A program made the position numbers and the translations under genes. A DNA stretch of 54,275 nt, from positions 1 through 54,275 of the forward strand of contig NZ_JAMQBK010000050.1 in NCBI RefSeq assembly GCF_023701485.1, in the 5' to 3' direction. Shown here piece by piece: positions 12,301 through 19,037 of the stretch. Below the pieces are notes generated by a model that was not told the origin of the DNA, did not search any database, and saw only the letters and a list, made by a program, of their open reading frames with translations. Position 1 is the first letter of the stretch, and each line of letters starts with the position of its first letter. The DNA is from Aporhodopirellula aestuarii (GTDB lineage: Bacteria; Planctomycetota; Planctomycetia; Pirellulales; Pirellulaceae).

Positions 12301-13190
12301 CCGTCATCAACCACGCCTATGATAACGACACCACCCAAAATATTTTCGACGGGTCTACCGGGTTGGTCCGCCCCGGTGAAAGCCTAACGGTGCAAATGAC
12401 CGTGGAAGTAGTGAGCCAACCGGGGCAAACCGAGGCGACGCTCACGAACCAGGCGCAGGCCGTTGGCAACCCGCTGGACGAGAACGGCGCCCCGCTTCGC
12501 AACCAATCCGGCGGCTTGGTCGGTCCTATCAGCGATCTATCCGATAGCGGCGTTGATGCCAACGGAATCAATGCCGGAGAGCCCGGTGATGAAGAAACAT
12601 CTGATGATCCCACAACGATCGACCTGACCTTCTTTACATTCGATGCTTACAATGATTTCAGCCAAAACGAAAAAGGGCAATTGCAAGATTCAAAACGCGA
12701 TTCGTCAAAACCGTTTGGTGAAACCGCAGATGGAGGTTTTTACCACCGACATGCGAATCAACCGCGTGTTCTGAGCCAGAACATTCACACGCTGGCTCCC
12801 GATCCGATTTTCAGTGGTGCAGCACGGCCAGGCACCCAGATCATTGGTCGGATCTATGACGGCGCGGGTCGGCTGCTGGGAGAGGAGATCTCGCTCACCG
12901 ATGTCGGTGGCAACTGGATGATGCAGTTCCATCAAACGAACCCAGAACAGCACGTTCGCATCGAATTTGTTGAATTGCCTGGCCAAGCGGGATCGTTTGA
13001 GGGCAATGGCGGAGACGGTTTCGGATACCTCGGTATCGATCGCTTTGACAACGAATACGCCTCGCTCGAGCCATGGACTTCGTTCGATCAAGGCAGCGAA
13101 TTCGTCGCAACGCTACGGCCTTCGGCGCGAAACTCGCTGATGCAAGCACATCGACATTCGACACGACCGCTCGGCCTCGGCAACCATTGA
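312..13190 (+). CDS. Giant secreted surface protein with LEPR-like signal, DUF4347, DUF11 and SdrD-B-like modules
   Basis: A single uninterrupted frame encodes about 4292 residues. I prefer the ATG at 312 over an in-frame TTG at 297 because it places the LEERVLFD motif at residues 15-22, resembling the LEPR-type N-terminal motif of large planctomycete exported proteins. Residues about 66-237 resemble DUF4347, with SHGE (His131) and YGCD (Cys174). A module near nt 1327-1650 contains ATVQAALEAL. DUF11-type beta modules fill nt 1650-7220. Seven SdrD-B-like modules (nt about 7230-9650) each have an acidic D-x-D-N-D-G-type loop and a G-x-Y-x-F motif. One more DUF11-type module follows, then five related modules (nt about 10030-12630), each ending in a D-x-S-D-x-G and DDPT-like acidic linker. 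The C-terminus holds an Ig-like stretch and no LPXTG or obvious membrane anchor. A surface adhesin or envelope-structure role is inference. Secretion and Ca2+ binding are likely from the families. Confidence 0.9.
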   Translation: MKRCFAKSLRLFQTLEERVLFDAAVATEPPAESQTPDQAEQADSATMVNDESALDEAAAENLQLVEKRRELVIVDPAVESYQELIDDLINRSEEDRTLEVILLQGDASGFDQVSELLASRQDLDAIHVVSHGEQGAFRLGNDWVDSQSLYVNSGSVAAWGDALTTDADILLYGCDIAGSEQGIELVEQLASLTDANVAASDDDTGASQQDADWELEHHHGSVETEIAFSESAQSSYSHRLAAGPQVTLPNATRDVQLGSTFNFDVTFENTGSDVGYGPVVDLLFPAAGIDGYDGVSFGSASYLGTVVNSTVSTFANDSNGFGVVEHPYFEIVQNETQAITIDSATTGGTFTLGFGGQTTTDLAFNADAATVQAALEALSSVSPGDVSVTGGMSDGYVLVEFIGTQAQTDVSDITVNNASLVGGTAAALTVNDGSATATRQRLFGRAGDQLVTLELPFGSFAPGQPAATVNVTATLSEFADLGEALTIGARSGFRFGEDPVDNPDADAVLLSDNEVDVSGASAGSQWSETMAVNPTLISLTKSYSGAENEMATGPSYESQYVIRVDIADGQTISDLDVIDSLPDNIVVTSIDSVTVGGSNAAYTDNLGSLTTPGTSQDLIVSLDNDVTGTSSSSDVVVTFSFYVSEFDGNSDRVIPVNGEDDTTSTPDSRSFNNARAEGTWTPTDGLDAPAVAMADPTGPEHTLDNKAIAIQKTVAVVNDVGSPGATPGDVLEYTLEFQISDYFTFGDLQITDLFQDGQLFDFGYGATFDITDLNGSVTGSFTVREVIDPDGGETLVVDQTQIDRSDDTSESGTSDGSTTLTFDLSQVLVNNGAADGILQGGLSDGPTNQGAATGTIRFRTVIQDEYADTFPSGDRSVDQGDVITNSSLTISGTVRENAEDDDLADGFASMERVLHTESDTSSASIQIQGGTLAKTVYAINGSTTLPTNPDTGKVILVAGDVVTYRINYSLSSTDFENLVLTDYLPLPIFDVTDHDADGFDNAGATYGWTVDIGNSFDTTPPGSGVIEFGANDSFFYSNGTNSNITPNILIDPVSNSLALEFGNYDDPSSPATEIELYLSVTASDLPTADGLFLTNQVRASEGTTQQDSTVLDEIIQVEMTQPLLAIQKGVVDTDSTDANITGSVGPVTFASVGSGGTFTGTLHSDGLEATPVDANIDNLEAGDRVRYAIVIENFGSSYRGAHDVTLQDQLPDGFTFVGGSMRIVDGTGADHTFTDVNGGNPGLFGDGIIIDDPGPTPGSSGIDAGAIDGDDPTNGRNILVILYDVELTDAATINQTHTNTAEITHYASKEGGQNHAAGLTETADATTSNFDGTKTIVSTDQAHTTFESGAERVTVGETIRYRIQVEIPQGSLDDFVVRDLLPNGLTFMDDGMANVAFISDGGLSSDTISGVGLDSTNPAYTPTFALPDTAVSISASGQDDTYATGTDVYFKLGNLTNSDTDANAEYVVIEFNALVDNSVSGSNDSGDGRYNDFRVQSGDTTEFDLPDGSRPLVQIVEPLISQPSITSSIANVDAGDAVEYTVDFAVTSGTNQSDAFDVVFDATLPDNFTFDSLNSIRIDGVVVNFGDADYPTISQSGSSLTVTFDRLNEGQTVEIVYDGAVDGTVTPDDTLTTASTLTWTSLATDSGSGTTNGERDGSNTTGVPNDYYQAASQDVDVATTWNITKTLVGTEIVSGGNGANQGVIGELVTYRLVIDFPEATVPQSIITDQLDAGLAFVNVLSTSDSGITFSGSLTPAITNNGQTITFDLGTVTDSDTSDGNGGQLTIEYQAVVLNTSGNQTTTALDNVATYTWGNNSDNNVTNDAADVIVVEPEITLDQSISIAGNAGQTTGDAGDAIQYTIEITNGSGLDAFELGFLDDLPTNGSASVLTGVTFSVTDTEGLVSNSDFTLSGSDGTGYSLEYTGTDWDMLASQVGRTITITVDGTIASTVTPNASFENNPEVDWSSLNGTVLDRSPHNTASDERVGTDSSDNTADYISGDALSFVVNPPGFVKSLVSTNQTETTGSNVTIGEEITYRLSVTMPEGESPDLTLVDQLPDGLQYVSFTLDTAGFNGTVGAPTVTGGTSDGEDVTFAFGAISTAVDNNGSNNSFSILVTAVVTDNPGTTGYTGSQSVLSNVATIDLSGDAVAPASSNSVDVTVVESNLGILKSIDLADVNARDEVTVTIEVENDGPHAAYEVNLQDVLDPTVYDISTVSFTTTESGFTEANSSGTITYSGGDITSGATATFEFTVRVHDDVVVGQDYTNTARITSATTLDGTETGERDQTDADGDSSDVDTDSIHAREHTLDGFVYFDADNDGVFDGSETGIDGVTVTLTGTDHLGRAITPRVFTTGSGANPDGFYLFEDLRPGTYSITQTQPTTAPNGKAYMDGTDTIGTGGGDDSANDTFTTIVLSTANENGGADYNFGELEEGELSGIVYHDANNNGVFDAGDSGIDGVTVTLTGTDDNGVITPIVLVTSGGGLYAFDELRPGEYTITETQPAFNAPSGRAYADRAETDGSLANGALSINDQIHSINVAAGDTGTEYRFGEVIESVISGYVFTDQNNDSDRSDGIGISGQSVRITGTDDVGNTVDQTVSTDGNGFYQFAGLRPSDATGYTITQVSQPTGYLDGIDTVGSQGGTLGNDQFTAVVINSDTDGSENNFAELRPNSLEGYVFNDRDNDGEIDTGEGGIALATLRLTGTDDRGNDVDITVQTDSNGRYEFINLRPSDATGYTITETQPPEWNDGQHVDGSLSNGDDSVANVISGIDVVENAAGIDYNFGERGASISGTVFFDDDRNGTQQAGETTGINNIRVELYDSAGTNLLEFTTTDSAGDYRFDHLAAGDYVVRQIQPRYYTSTSADELNVTLPVTGLTEQDFGETQFEIGGVVYWDADNDGTNDIGTETGLSGVTVTLQMDHDGDGNFEEDFVTTTDANGNYLFTEKPGVDYRVVVTPLAGTTQTDDPDATLDDQATFVVGLANLPTDQDFGYRGNSSIGDLVFFDYSGDGGAFDAGDNDRGFAGVDITLEIDVNGDTSVDYTQTVTTAANGSYLFDHLIAGDYTITVDSSDLPDQVGNNPTYNSDATIDDATIIVLPVDTDNSTTDFGYHGHPDYTITVVDGNENVVAGQSVTHDITLVNNGTFHGQNVVVVAEYPTNVLENVTATNGGVIDASAGTVTWTLPVVQDGETVNLSITGDVVDVLDAENDPLTVDVSVSDDAFNGVDLTTLNNQDSDTDQISNLQSLMNVLDVSANGDLWDVTFEISIENTGSVRLDELTLLDDIEAQLGSRFVSVTTPVVVSTGAGTPTINSGWSSDTSLDLFDPVVTNEFLDVGESLTVTFVATIDPDASGTSAAIDNTAIAGGTDVTTVPGTPLQVTDVSDGGSDVAGTNPGAPGDLGTEDDPTQVYIADLGVATHQSSAVQDPATRDYTVTYTLFIENTGSVTLDQLSILDDVVTQFGDAFVEIEAGTLAIQNTSGTGTLPSVNPGWETDTTQSLIDGASASLDAGDSFEITFNVVVDPDAVDGLSQTAENQASASGRALDEYGDALLNGGSPVTATDLSDSGTDANSSNAGFDGDTGSTDDATPLVLPEIGAAKRLVSSTGAPDGNRDLTYEIVIRNLGTVPLDNITLTEDLDDRFGPGFISVVSPPAIVASTADQDPNLAAWNGDSLVEIFDGASGTLDPGDQVVVRFTVRIDIDQLDSTSNNQVEVSGDYDSRPMIAGYDGTVTDLSDTGSDPASSNPGNPGDSGGFDDPTLVPAIGVALDHGDPTPVPGTDNFTVPVTIVVENLGATDLNNLQLSQDLAATFGDVFLSVSNTQIPIAGVTGTPPTLNPNWESDVSQNMLDPTTGILRPGDVFVVTFDMQVDPDAGGTSAFLNNQAVVTGADPSNATAVVNDRSDSGQDPSTTNPGQPGDSSTADDPTPLHIPDIGIAKSIIEARQRGLTYDLTIQFIVENTGTVDLTDLQLFDNLATEYGVNFGRVVGSPQIVLSNATVAPVINHAYDNDTTQNIFDGSTGLVRPGESLTVQMTVEVVSQPGQTEATLTNQAQAVGNPLDENGAPLRNQSGGLVGPISDLSDSGVDANGINAGEPGDEETSDDPTTIDLTFFTFDAYNDFSQNEKGQLQDSKRDSSKPFGETADGGFYHRHANQPRVLSQNIHTLAPDPIFSGAARPGTQIIGRIYDGAGRLLGEEISLTDVGGNWMMQFHQTNPEQHVRIEFVELPGQAGSFEGNGGDGFGYLGIDRFDNEYASLEPWTSFDQGSEFVATLRPSARNSLMQAHRHSTRPLGLGNH

Positions 13191-13213
13191 TTGTCGGGAC
13201 GCTTGGTCCATCG

Positions 13214-14860
13214 CTACGGCTGCTCGACGCGTGGACGAACGGAGTACTTCTCTACCAGAGCTGACGATGCCTGATCAAAACTTTCTCGATCGAGGAATTC
13301 CTTGTACACAGCGATCTCTGCGATGGTTCCCGTGAAGAAACTCTTGGTTCGGTGATAGTTGCAGCCGATCAGGTGGGAAGCTTCCGTCGCGATGGGGCAG
13401 TTGGCCTGATCTTCCGCGACGAGTTCTCCATTTGCAAACAATTGCAAGGTGTTCTCGGCAAGGCTGTAGCGACAAGCAAGTACGATGGGTGCTTCGGGCG
13501 TGATCGATGACGGAGCTCGCGTGCTATGAGTCTTCCTCTTTTCCCACCAAAAGACCTGGGCGACAGGTATGCTGCCCTGTTCCTGCTGAATCGACAGTTT
13601 GGCCCGCCCTGTCAGCATCAACAGTTTACCAAAATCGGTTTTTCTAGCACCGTCAAAGTCGCAAACGATGAACACCGTCATCTCATTGCTCGTTTGGATC
13701 GGCGTGGTTGCCAGAAAGTGTTTTTCAACGCCATCGAACCGAATCGCTGGGCGAGATGCTGTGTGACTCTCTTCGTAGAGTGGGCGATGGCTCGCCGCGA
13801 CCTGCCACGCAGCGGAAGGGTACTCGTTGTTGCTGCTGGCAAGATTCTGCCACGAAACGACGCGTGAGCGGGGATCAAGCTGCACCCCGTGACCGGCCTC
13901 GAACCACATGACGAGATCGTTTTGGCGGGGCAGAGGCGTAATGATTGCGAGGTCCGATTGGACCTCACCCGATTCCGGAGGCATACGAATGAATCTCTGG
14001 GGCAGAGCTTTCATGGGTGTGCCTATCGAATTCTCATCTCCATCAAATCGAACCGCTTCGGTAGCGGTCAGCCGCGTGGACTTGGTGGGCGTATCGCTGC
14101 CGGTGTTTCTCCGAGTCGCGAGCAGCTCGACTTCGCCCTTGAAAACATGTGTCTCCGATACGCCCGCTGAAACTCGGACGGCGAACTCCGTACCATGATC
14201 GATGACGCGGGAGTCGGGCGTAAGGATTTCAAACCCAACGGCTGATTCTGGAACGACCGCTGTCAGCTTGCCTTCATGCAAAAAACCGCTATTACCAGAC
14301 AGGACTTCTAATTCCGCAGGCGCTTCCAGCGTCACCGATGCGCCGCTGGAGAACTCAATCACGGCGACGCCTTTGGCCAATTGAATCGACTGACCGGATT
14401 GATACACAGACGATTGAACGTTCCACCGATCCTGTTCGAGCACACAGTCAATGCGTTGGGTGATCTTCGCGTCACTGGCGAGCGACGATATCTGGGGCAT
14501 CAGCTTCGGCTGCGAATCTTCTGACCACCAACTCGGGATCAGAAAGTACCCGGCGGACATCACCAAGGCGACACAAGCGGCAGTCGCTAGATGCTGATAG
14601 AGTATCTTGTAACCATGCCGCAACTCGACTGCTGATTCCGGGCCATATCGTGATGACTCAGCATCGACACTCTGCACGACCGCATCATGCAATGCCTTTC
14701 CCTGCATCGCCGTACGTGTATCCAAATGAGTCGCCGACCATTGAACGAACTGCTGAGCATTGCGTGGATCTTTGTCAATCCAAGCTTCGAGCTCGACGAG
14801 CTCTCCCGGCGTGAGCTCGTTATCGAGATAGCGGTCAAAAAGTTCTTCAGGTGATTTCAC
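13214..14860 (-). CDS. FecR-LamG membrane protein, probable anti-sigma factor
   Basis: I start this gene at the GTG at 14860, which overlaps the stop of the sigma factor gene as GTGA (14857-14860); the frame is open upstream to 14899 but that extension lies inside the sigma gene. The protein has 548 residues. Residues 1-50 (ELFDRYLDNEL, then an acidic helix) resemble the cytoplasmic anti-sigma-like start of planctomycete FecR proteins. One membrane helix is at about 90-110. A FecR domain spans about 155-250, with the GTEFAVRV motif. A LamG/concanavalin-like domain spans about 320-535, with a W-F-E-A-G-type start and RFDGV. Translational coupling to the sigma factor suggests a sensor/anti-sigma role. 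The ligand is unknown; carbohydrate is plausible because LamG folds often bind glycans. The gene ends 23 bases from the end of the convergent giant gene. Confidence 0.85.
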   Translation of the reverse strand: MKSPEELFDRYLDNELTPGELVELEAWIDKDPRNAQQFVQWSATHLDTRTAMQGKALHDAVVQSVDAESSRYGPESAVELRHGYKILYQHLATAACVALVMSAGYFLIPSWWSEDSQPKLMPQISSLASDAKITQRIDCVLEQDRWNVQSSVYQSGQSIQLAKGVAVIEFSSGASVTLEAPAELEVLSGNSGFLHEGKLTAVVPESAVGFEILTPDSRVIDHGTEFAVRVSAGVSETHVFKGEVELLATRRNTGSDTPTKSTRLTATEAVRFDGDENSIGTPMKALPQRFIRMPPESGEVQSDLAIITPLPRQNDLVMWFEAGHGVQLDPRSRVVSWQNLASSNNEYPSAAWQVAASHRPLYEESHTASRPAIRFDGVEKHFLATTPIQTSNEMTVFIVCDFDGARKTDFGKLLMLTGRAKLSIQQEQGSIPVAQVFWWEKRKTHSTRAPSSITPEAPIVLACRYSLAENTLQLFANGELVAEDQANCPIATEASHLIGCNYHRTKSFFTGTIAEIAVYKEFLDRESFDQASSALVEKYSVRPRVEQP

Positions 14861-15402
14861 GATGCAGTTCCTTCGACATCTAATGATCGATTGATACACT
14901 CTCGCAACGCCGTTCGAGCGCGGTGTAGCGTGACAGCCACGGTGCTACGGGTGGTAGCGAGCTCACGGGCGATCTCTTCGAGCGGCTTTTCTTTAATATA
15001 ACGCAGTTCAATCACCCGCCTTTGTCTGCCTGCGAGGCGTTTGACACAGCCCTGCAAGGCTGCCCGTCGATTCGCAAGATCTTCTTCAGACAGACTCTGG
15101 ACGGCAGATTCCAGATTGAGCAGCGTGGCGTCGGACAGGACAACTCGATCTCGTCCACATGACCGCAAGTACTCCAACACTTTCAGTCTCGCGATTCCGA
15201 GACTCCAGGGCAAGAACGGCCGAGCAGGGTCGTACGACGCAAAGTTCATCGAGACGACGGATGCGATTTCTTGCAGCACATCTTCGGCATGGTGGACGTC
15301 CCATACCGTTGCGGCGACAAATGCGCGGAGGTTCGGCTCGGCTTTCACCCACAACACGGTCAAGTCGACTGCCTTTTCAGATACATTGTCATCGCTGGAC
15401 AT
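14857..15402 (-). CDS. ECF RNA polymerase sigma factor, Rhodopirellula/Verrucomicrobium type
   Basis: The protein has 181 residues, the usual ECF size. Region 2 includes WDVHHAEDVLQEIASVV and FLPWSLGIARLKVLEYLR. Region 4 includes GRQRRVIELRY, IARELATTRSTV and VTLHRARTALREC, a typical helix-turn-helix. This pattern fits the planctomycete/verrucomicrobial sigma-70 family. The ATG at 15402 fits the family length; no clear Shine-Dalgarno sequence precedes it. The gene is followed without a gap by the FecR-LamG gene, so the two probably form a sigma/anti-sigma pair. Its regulon cannot be read from the sequence. The DUF1559 and sulfatase genes nearby are candidate targets only by proximity. Confidence 0.93.
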   Translation of the reverse strand: MSSDDNVSEKAVDLTVLWVKAEPNLRAFVAATVWDVHHAEDVLQEIASVVSMNFASYDPARPFLPWSLGIARLKVLEYLRSCGRDRVVLSDATLLNLESAVQSLSEEDLANRRAALQGCVKRLAGRQRRVIELRYIKEKPLEEIARELATTRSTVAVTLHRARTALRECINRSLDVEGTAS

Positions 15403-15783
15403 GATTCTAGGTCATGGGTTTTTGGAGCAATAATTTCATTTTTCGCTTCAGGCTCTTGCCTGCCGCAGGCAGCGGGTTGGCAAATATCTCGATCAATAAC
15501 GTAACCTTTCTGAAACCCGCCAACCCAATCCTGAGATTGCGATGTTGTGGTGACAGAGTGAGCGCCGACCATTTCAAGTTCCATGCAATGTGATGTGACC
15601 TCGAAACTGAGGGCCGTCGACAATGATGACGACCACCGAAGGGCGGTTGCCAAGGAGCGGAATAAACAACGAGCACGAGTTTGCGGCACCGACTGGACGA
15701 TTGGATTCGGCGATGCAAACGGATAAAAACCTCGGACAACCGAAGTTGTCCGAGGGTAATTTTGTTAGAACCAAGTGAATGGC
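15403..15783. other. Intergenic region between sigma factor gene and DUF1559 gene
   Basis: No gene is supported here. The right side holds the terminator of the DUF1559 gene (separate entry). A 15-base inverted repeat, TGCCTGC-C-GCAGGCA, lies near 15459-15474, upstream of the sigma factor start. It could be a regulatory hairpin, but nothing else supports that. Confidence 0.6.
15725..15755 (-). terminator. Intrinsic terminator with UUCG tetraloop
   Basis: On the minus strand a perfect 11-bp stem (15755-15745 with 15740-15730) is closed by a C-UUCG-G tetraloop and followed immediately by five T residues (15729-15725). It begins 29 bases after the stop of the DUF1559 gene at 15784, exactly where its terminator should be. 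This is a textbook Rho-independent terminator. Confidence 0.93.
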
Positions 15784-17016
15784 TCACAGTTCTTTATCGA
15801 TCACTTCCTTCGACGCACGCGTGCCAAGGGCACCCCACAGGCCGTACGGACTCCTCGATCCTGGAACGTAATTGCCCGTGCCGAGGAGCTTAACGGGCAC
15901 GTTGCTGGAATTGCCAGCGTCGATCGAATCGGTAATGAACTTGACCGCCCCATCGCCCATCAAGATGTGACAACCACCTTGGTGACGACTGCTCGGAGGC
16001 AGCACGCCGGATCGCGACGAATCAGGCTGATTGGCGTTGGTTTCCTTCTTGCTGAGACAGACTGGAGCATTTGGCGGCAACATCGTATTCATCACCGTGT
16101 AAGTTGGATTGCCGTCTGACCAATGATAGCCTCGAGCCTCACTCGGGGTCATCGTCGCCAAAAAGCTCGCTGTCGTGCCGGAACCTTTCCAAAACTGGGG
16201 TCGCTGGGGGTCAATATCCGCATGCGTTTTGCAATCATCTGGTGTTCCTGCCTCTGCCGCTAGATCACCGATAGTCTCGATCGAGACCAGTGGATTGGTT
16301 CGTGTGTCCTTATCACCCAGATCGCTCGCGATTTCACCCATCATCACCGTATTCGCGAGGCCATCCAGAATGTCACGGAAGGCCATCGTTTGTCGAGGCA
16401 CAAAAACCCCTCGCATCGCAGCACGCGTCTCTTGGGCCAAACTACTATTTCTCACCAGCTTTCGATTCGTTCCACCCTCGGTGCCACGGAACGGGCTATC
16501 TCCCAAGCAAGCCCCATAATTCGTACGGCCCATCGAAGGGAGACCAACACCAGGATCACTGGGACAACGAAGAGTCGGGATCTCCGTCATCCATGGTCCG
16601 TAGTTCTGGTTCTGAGGAGTGGGTCCCATGGCAGGCCATGGATTCGCTCTCACGCTACCGTCTGCGTTGAATCCGTTCGGGTTGACGATTTGCTCCCAAA
16701 GTGCCTGTCCCTCGATAAACGGGGTCAAACCAACCAACATGCTAAGCTCTTCTTTGTTCAACGTACCGCTTACCCCGTCCCAATTGAAATTATTTGAACT
16801 CGTGCCCGTTTTGTGACGTGGCAACTGGTTGTAGGCAGAATGGTAATTGTGAATCCCAAGGCCGATCTGCTTGAAATTATTGCTGCAACTCATCCGGCGA
16901 GCCGCTTCACGGGCTGCCTGAACCGAAGGCAATAAAAGACCAACAAGAACCCCAATGATCGCGATCACGACCAACAACTCAACGAGCGTAAAACCTCTAA
17001 TACTTTGCCTTTTCAT
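15784..17016 (-). CDS. DUF1559 pseudopilin-like protein
   Basis: The protein has 410 residues. It starts with a type IV pilin-like signal: basic MKRQSIRG, then a G8/F9 cleavage site, FTLVE with Glu13, and a hydrophobic helix to about residue 31. [17 protein letters not shown] follows, a signature of planctomycete DUF1559 proteins. The C-terminus has the family's H-Q-G-G-C-H...[14 protein letters not shown] region and ends in [11 protein letters not shown] prepilin peptidase would process the leader. Assembly into a pseudopilus or fibre is inferred from the leader; the function of DUF1559 proteins is not established. The 5' leader resembles that of the next upstream DUF1559 gene (both contain CTCGAAAGCA about 15-30 bases before the start), which suggests tandem duplication. 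Confidence 0.92.
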   Translation of the reverse strand: MKRQSIRGFTLVELLVVIAIIGVLVGLLLPSVQAAREAARRMSCSNNFKQIGLGIHNYHSAYNQLPRHKTGTSSNNFNWDGVSGTLNKEELSMLVGLTPFIEGQALWEQIVNPNGFNADGSVRANPWPAMGPTPQNQNYGPWMTEIPTLRCPSDPGVGLPSMGRTNYGACLGDSPFRGTEGGTNRKLVRNSSLAQETRAAMRGVFVPRQTMAFRDILDGLANTVMMGEIASDLGDKDTRTNPLVSIETIGDLAAEAGTPDDCKTHADIDPQRPQFWKGSGTTASFLATMTPSEARGYHWSDGNPTYTVMNTMLPPNAPVCLSKKETNANQPDSSRSGVLPPSSRHQGGCHILMGDGAVKFITDSIDAGNSSNVPVKLLGTGNYVPGSRSPYGLWGALGTRASKEVIDKEL

Positions 17017-17399
17017 CGATAATCCAAACTTGCTTTCGAGAAAGAAACTATTGACTCGTGAGTCGTCCGCGTCTGCGAAAGATCATGAGCCGATATCAAT
17101 TAATAAAGGTTGTTGATTCGAAAGCGATTATTAACAGTAACCTCCTAAACAGCTGAAAGATTTCATGAAGCAGATCACCACCATTTGCTCTGCTTTCTTT
17201 CGTTCACAACGGATACTCACGCGCTGCGTGGCTGCGCTGTTCCGTTGGCTCAAAGTCTTCCATCCTGTTTGACCAACGTTCCGTTGTGAGGGTTCAATTG
17301 CTAAACCAGAGAGCGTCTGCACCAGCGACGACACAAGACACGAACTCGGCGATGCCCCCGCCGACTACAGCGCTATTTCCAACGAAATTAAAGGATTGA
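17017..17399. other. Intergenic region between tandem DUF1559 genes
   Basis: No gene is supported; a 67-codon frame at 17131-17334 (minus) lacks any family signal. Close to the start of the left DUF1559 gene there is a GACTC-GT-GAGTC inverted repeat (17053-17064) and an AT-rich TTAATAA/TTATTAA inverted repeat (17100-17134). Either could belong to a promoter or operator for that gene, but this is weak. Confidence 0.5.
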
Positions 17400-18653
17400 T
17401 TACAACTCAAAATCGATCACCTCGCTTGCAGCACGCGTGCCGAGAGCACCCCACAAACCGTACGGGCTCGGGGAGCCTGGCACATTGGCACTGGGTGGTG
17501 TCGTACTGGTGCCACTGAGATGCACGGGCCATCTTTCGGTGCCGCCAGCTTCGATTGAGTCAGTGATAAACTTGACGGCACCATCTCCCATCAATACATG
17601 GCAACCACCTTGATGCCGGCTGCTTGGCGGTAGCATCCCGGTACTATGTCGAATCGTCGCATTCGGACTGACCGCCGGGTCCGCGACGGTGATGCACGTC
17701 GGACCGTTCGGTGGTAGCATCGTGTTCATCACAGTGAACGATGGATTTCCGTCGGCCCAACGATACCCGCGTGCATTCCCGGCTCCAGTGGAAGTGAGCA
17801 CACCCGCGAAACTCGATTTCCAGAACTGGGGGCGAAGCGGATCGATTCGCGAAGAGTTCTTGCAGTTGCTCACGCTTGGCTGATTCGGTGTGGAAATGTC
17901 GCCAGTTCCCGAACCGGGATTGGTTCGGGTATCGCGATCCCCCAAATCGGTCGCAATTTCACCGGCTATGATCGTATTTGCCAACCCATCGAGAATGTCC
18001 CGGAACTTCATTGTTTGCCGGGGCACAAACGCACCTCGCATCGAAGCACGTGTTTGCAGAGCAGGACCGCTGGGTCGCCTCAGCATCGCGTCGGTTCCGC
18101 CAGCCGCGCCGCGGAACGGACTGTCGCCTAAGCAGGCCGCGTAGTTGGTGCGGCCGAAACTGGGAAGCCCAGTACCGGGGTCGCTCGGACAACGCAGAGT
18201 CGGGATTTCGGTGAACCAAGGTGTGTAATCACTGCCATCCGTCGCAGGACCTGAAAGGTCCGGTGTCGGCCCCATCGCAGGGAAATCAACCGAACCGTTA
18301 GCGTCTGCATCCAGTGGATTGGCAATCTGCTCCCAAAGAGCCTGTCCTTCGATAAACGGCATCAACCCGACCAAAAAGCTAAGCTCTTCGTGGTTTGCTA
18401 ACGCTGAGCTGTCGGTCCAATCGGTCGGCGTTCCCGAGGTGCCGCCTTTGTGTCGAGGGAGCTGGTTGTAGGCAGAATGATAATTGTGAATCCCGAGCCC
18501 GACCTGTTTGAAATTATTGCTACAACTCATCCGGCGTGCCGCTTCACGCGCAGCCTGCACGGCAGGTAACAACAGACCAACAAGAACCCCAATGATCGCG
18601 ATCACGACCAACAATTCGACCAGCGTAAATCCTCTGAAACGTTGCCTTTTCAT
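17400..18653 (-). CDS. DUF1559 pseudopilin-like protein
   Basis: I start this gene at the ATG at 18653 (417 residues) rather than further upstream, because TTGGAG lies 5 bases before it and the protein then begins MKRQRFRG followed by [18 protein letters not shown], the expected pilin-type leader with cleavage after the glycine. [17 protein letters not shown] follows. The C-terminal half holds [16 protein letters not shown] and [10 protein letters not shown], both conserved in DUF1559 proteins. It is a paralogue of the next gene on the same strand, with the first 60 residues almost identical and the middle divergent. Its start faces the sulfatase operon across about 385 bases, so the two transcription units diverge. 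The role is probably in an exported filament or secretion pseudopilus (inference). Confidence 0.92.
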   Translation of the reverse strand: MKRQRFRGFTLVELLVVIAIIGVLVGLLLPAVQAAREAARRMSCSNNFKQVGLGIHNYHSAYNQLPRHKGGTSGTPTDWTDSSALANHEELSFLVGLMPFIEGQALWEQIANPLDADANGSVDFPAMGPTPDLSGPATDGSDYTPWFTEIPTLRCPSDPGTGLPSFGRTNYAACLGDSPFRGAAGGTDAMLRRPSGPALQTRASMRGAFVPRQTMKFRDILDGLANTIIAGEIATDLGDRDTRTNPGSGTGDISTPNQPSVSNCKNSSRIDPLRPQFWKSSFAGVLTSTGAGNARGYRWADGNPSFTVMNTMLPPNGPTCITVADPAVSPNATIRHSTGMLPPSSRHQGGCHVLMGDGAVKFITDSIEAGGTERWPVHLSGTSTTPPSANVPGSPSPYGLWGALGTRAASEVIDFEL

Positions 18654-19037
18654 GGGTACTCCAATACTGCTTTCGAGAAAAAAATTTGGCCCGCTAGCCA
18701 CTCCAAGAGAACGACAAAAAAGAACGAGCCTTCCAATTAATTGCTCGATCGTCAGCTTCCATTAGCATGAAATCAAAAAGAGGCAGGATTTATTGAGCAG
18801 CTCACTCACCGGAAAGCGGCGGCGATTGCCCCCCGGCCTGCACTCGCACCGGATGCACCTTTTTGAATGAGCGTGCAATTTTCTTGTTAATACCGCTGCG
18901 ACAGAAGACAATTGTTCTCTTGAATGGCCCTCTGCTGTGATCAAGATCGCGTGCGATGATGCCTTCGAGGTGGTTGGTCACCGTCTGCCAATCGTCCGGT
19001 CGACCAATATTTTCATTCGTAAAAGAAGGATCCTCTT
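18654..19037. promoter_or_regulatory. Divergent intergenic region between DUF1559 gene and sulfatase operon
   Basis: No gene is supported in these 384 bases. The region must contain the promoter of the minus-strand DUF1559 gene and probably that of the plus-strand sulfatase operon. I could not pick out a convincing -35/-10, sigma-54 or operator site by eye. Only the ribosome binding site of the first sulfatase gene is clear. Confidence 0.55.
19024..19030 (+). promoter_or_regulatory. Ribosome binding site supporting a TTG start
   Basis: AGAAGGA lies 7 bases before the TTG at 19038. The same AGAAGGA sequence with the same 7-base spacing precedes the GTG start of the sulfatase gene at 30485 (site at 30471-30477). 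The match supports both non-ATG starts. Confidence 0.75.

Noticed and set aside
18654..19037. Candidate promoters for the sulfatase operon
   Set aside because: Hexamers such as TTGAAT with an 18-base gap to TTAATA are too far from consensus to call.
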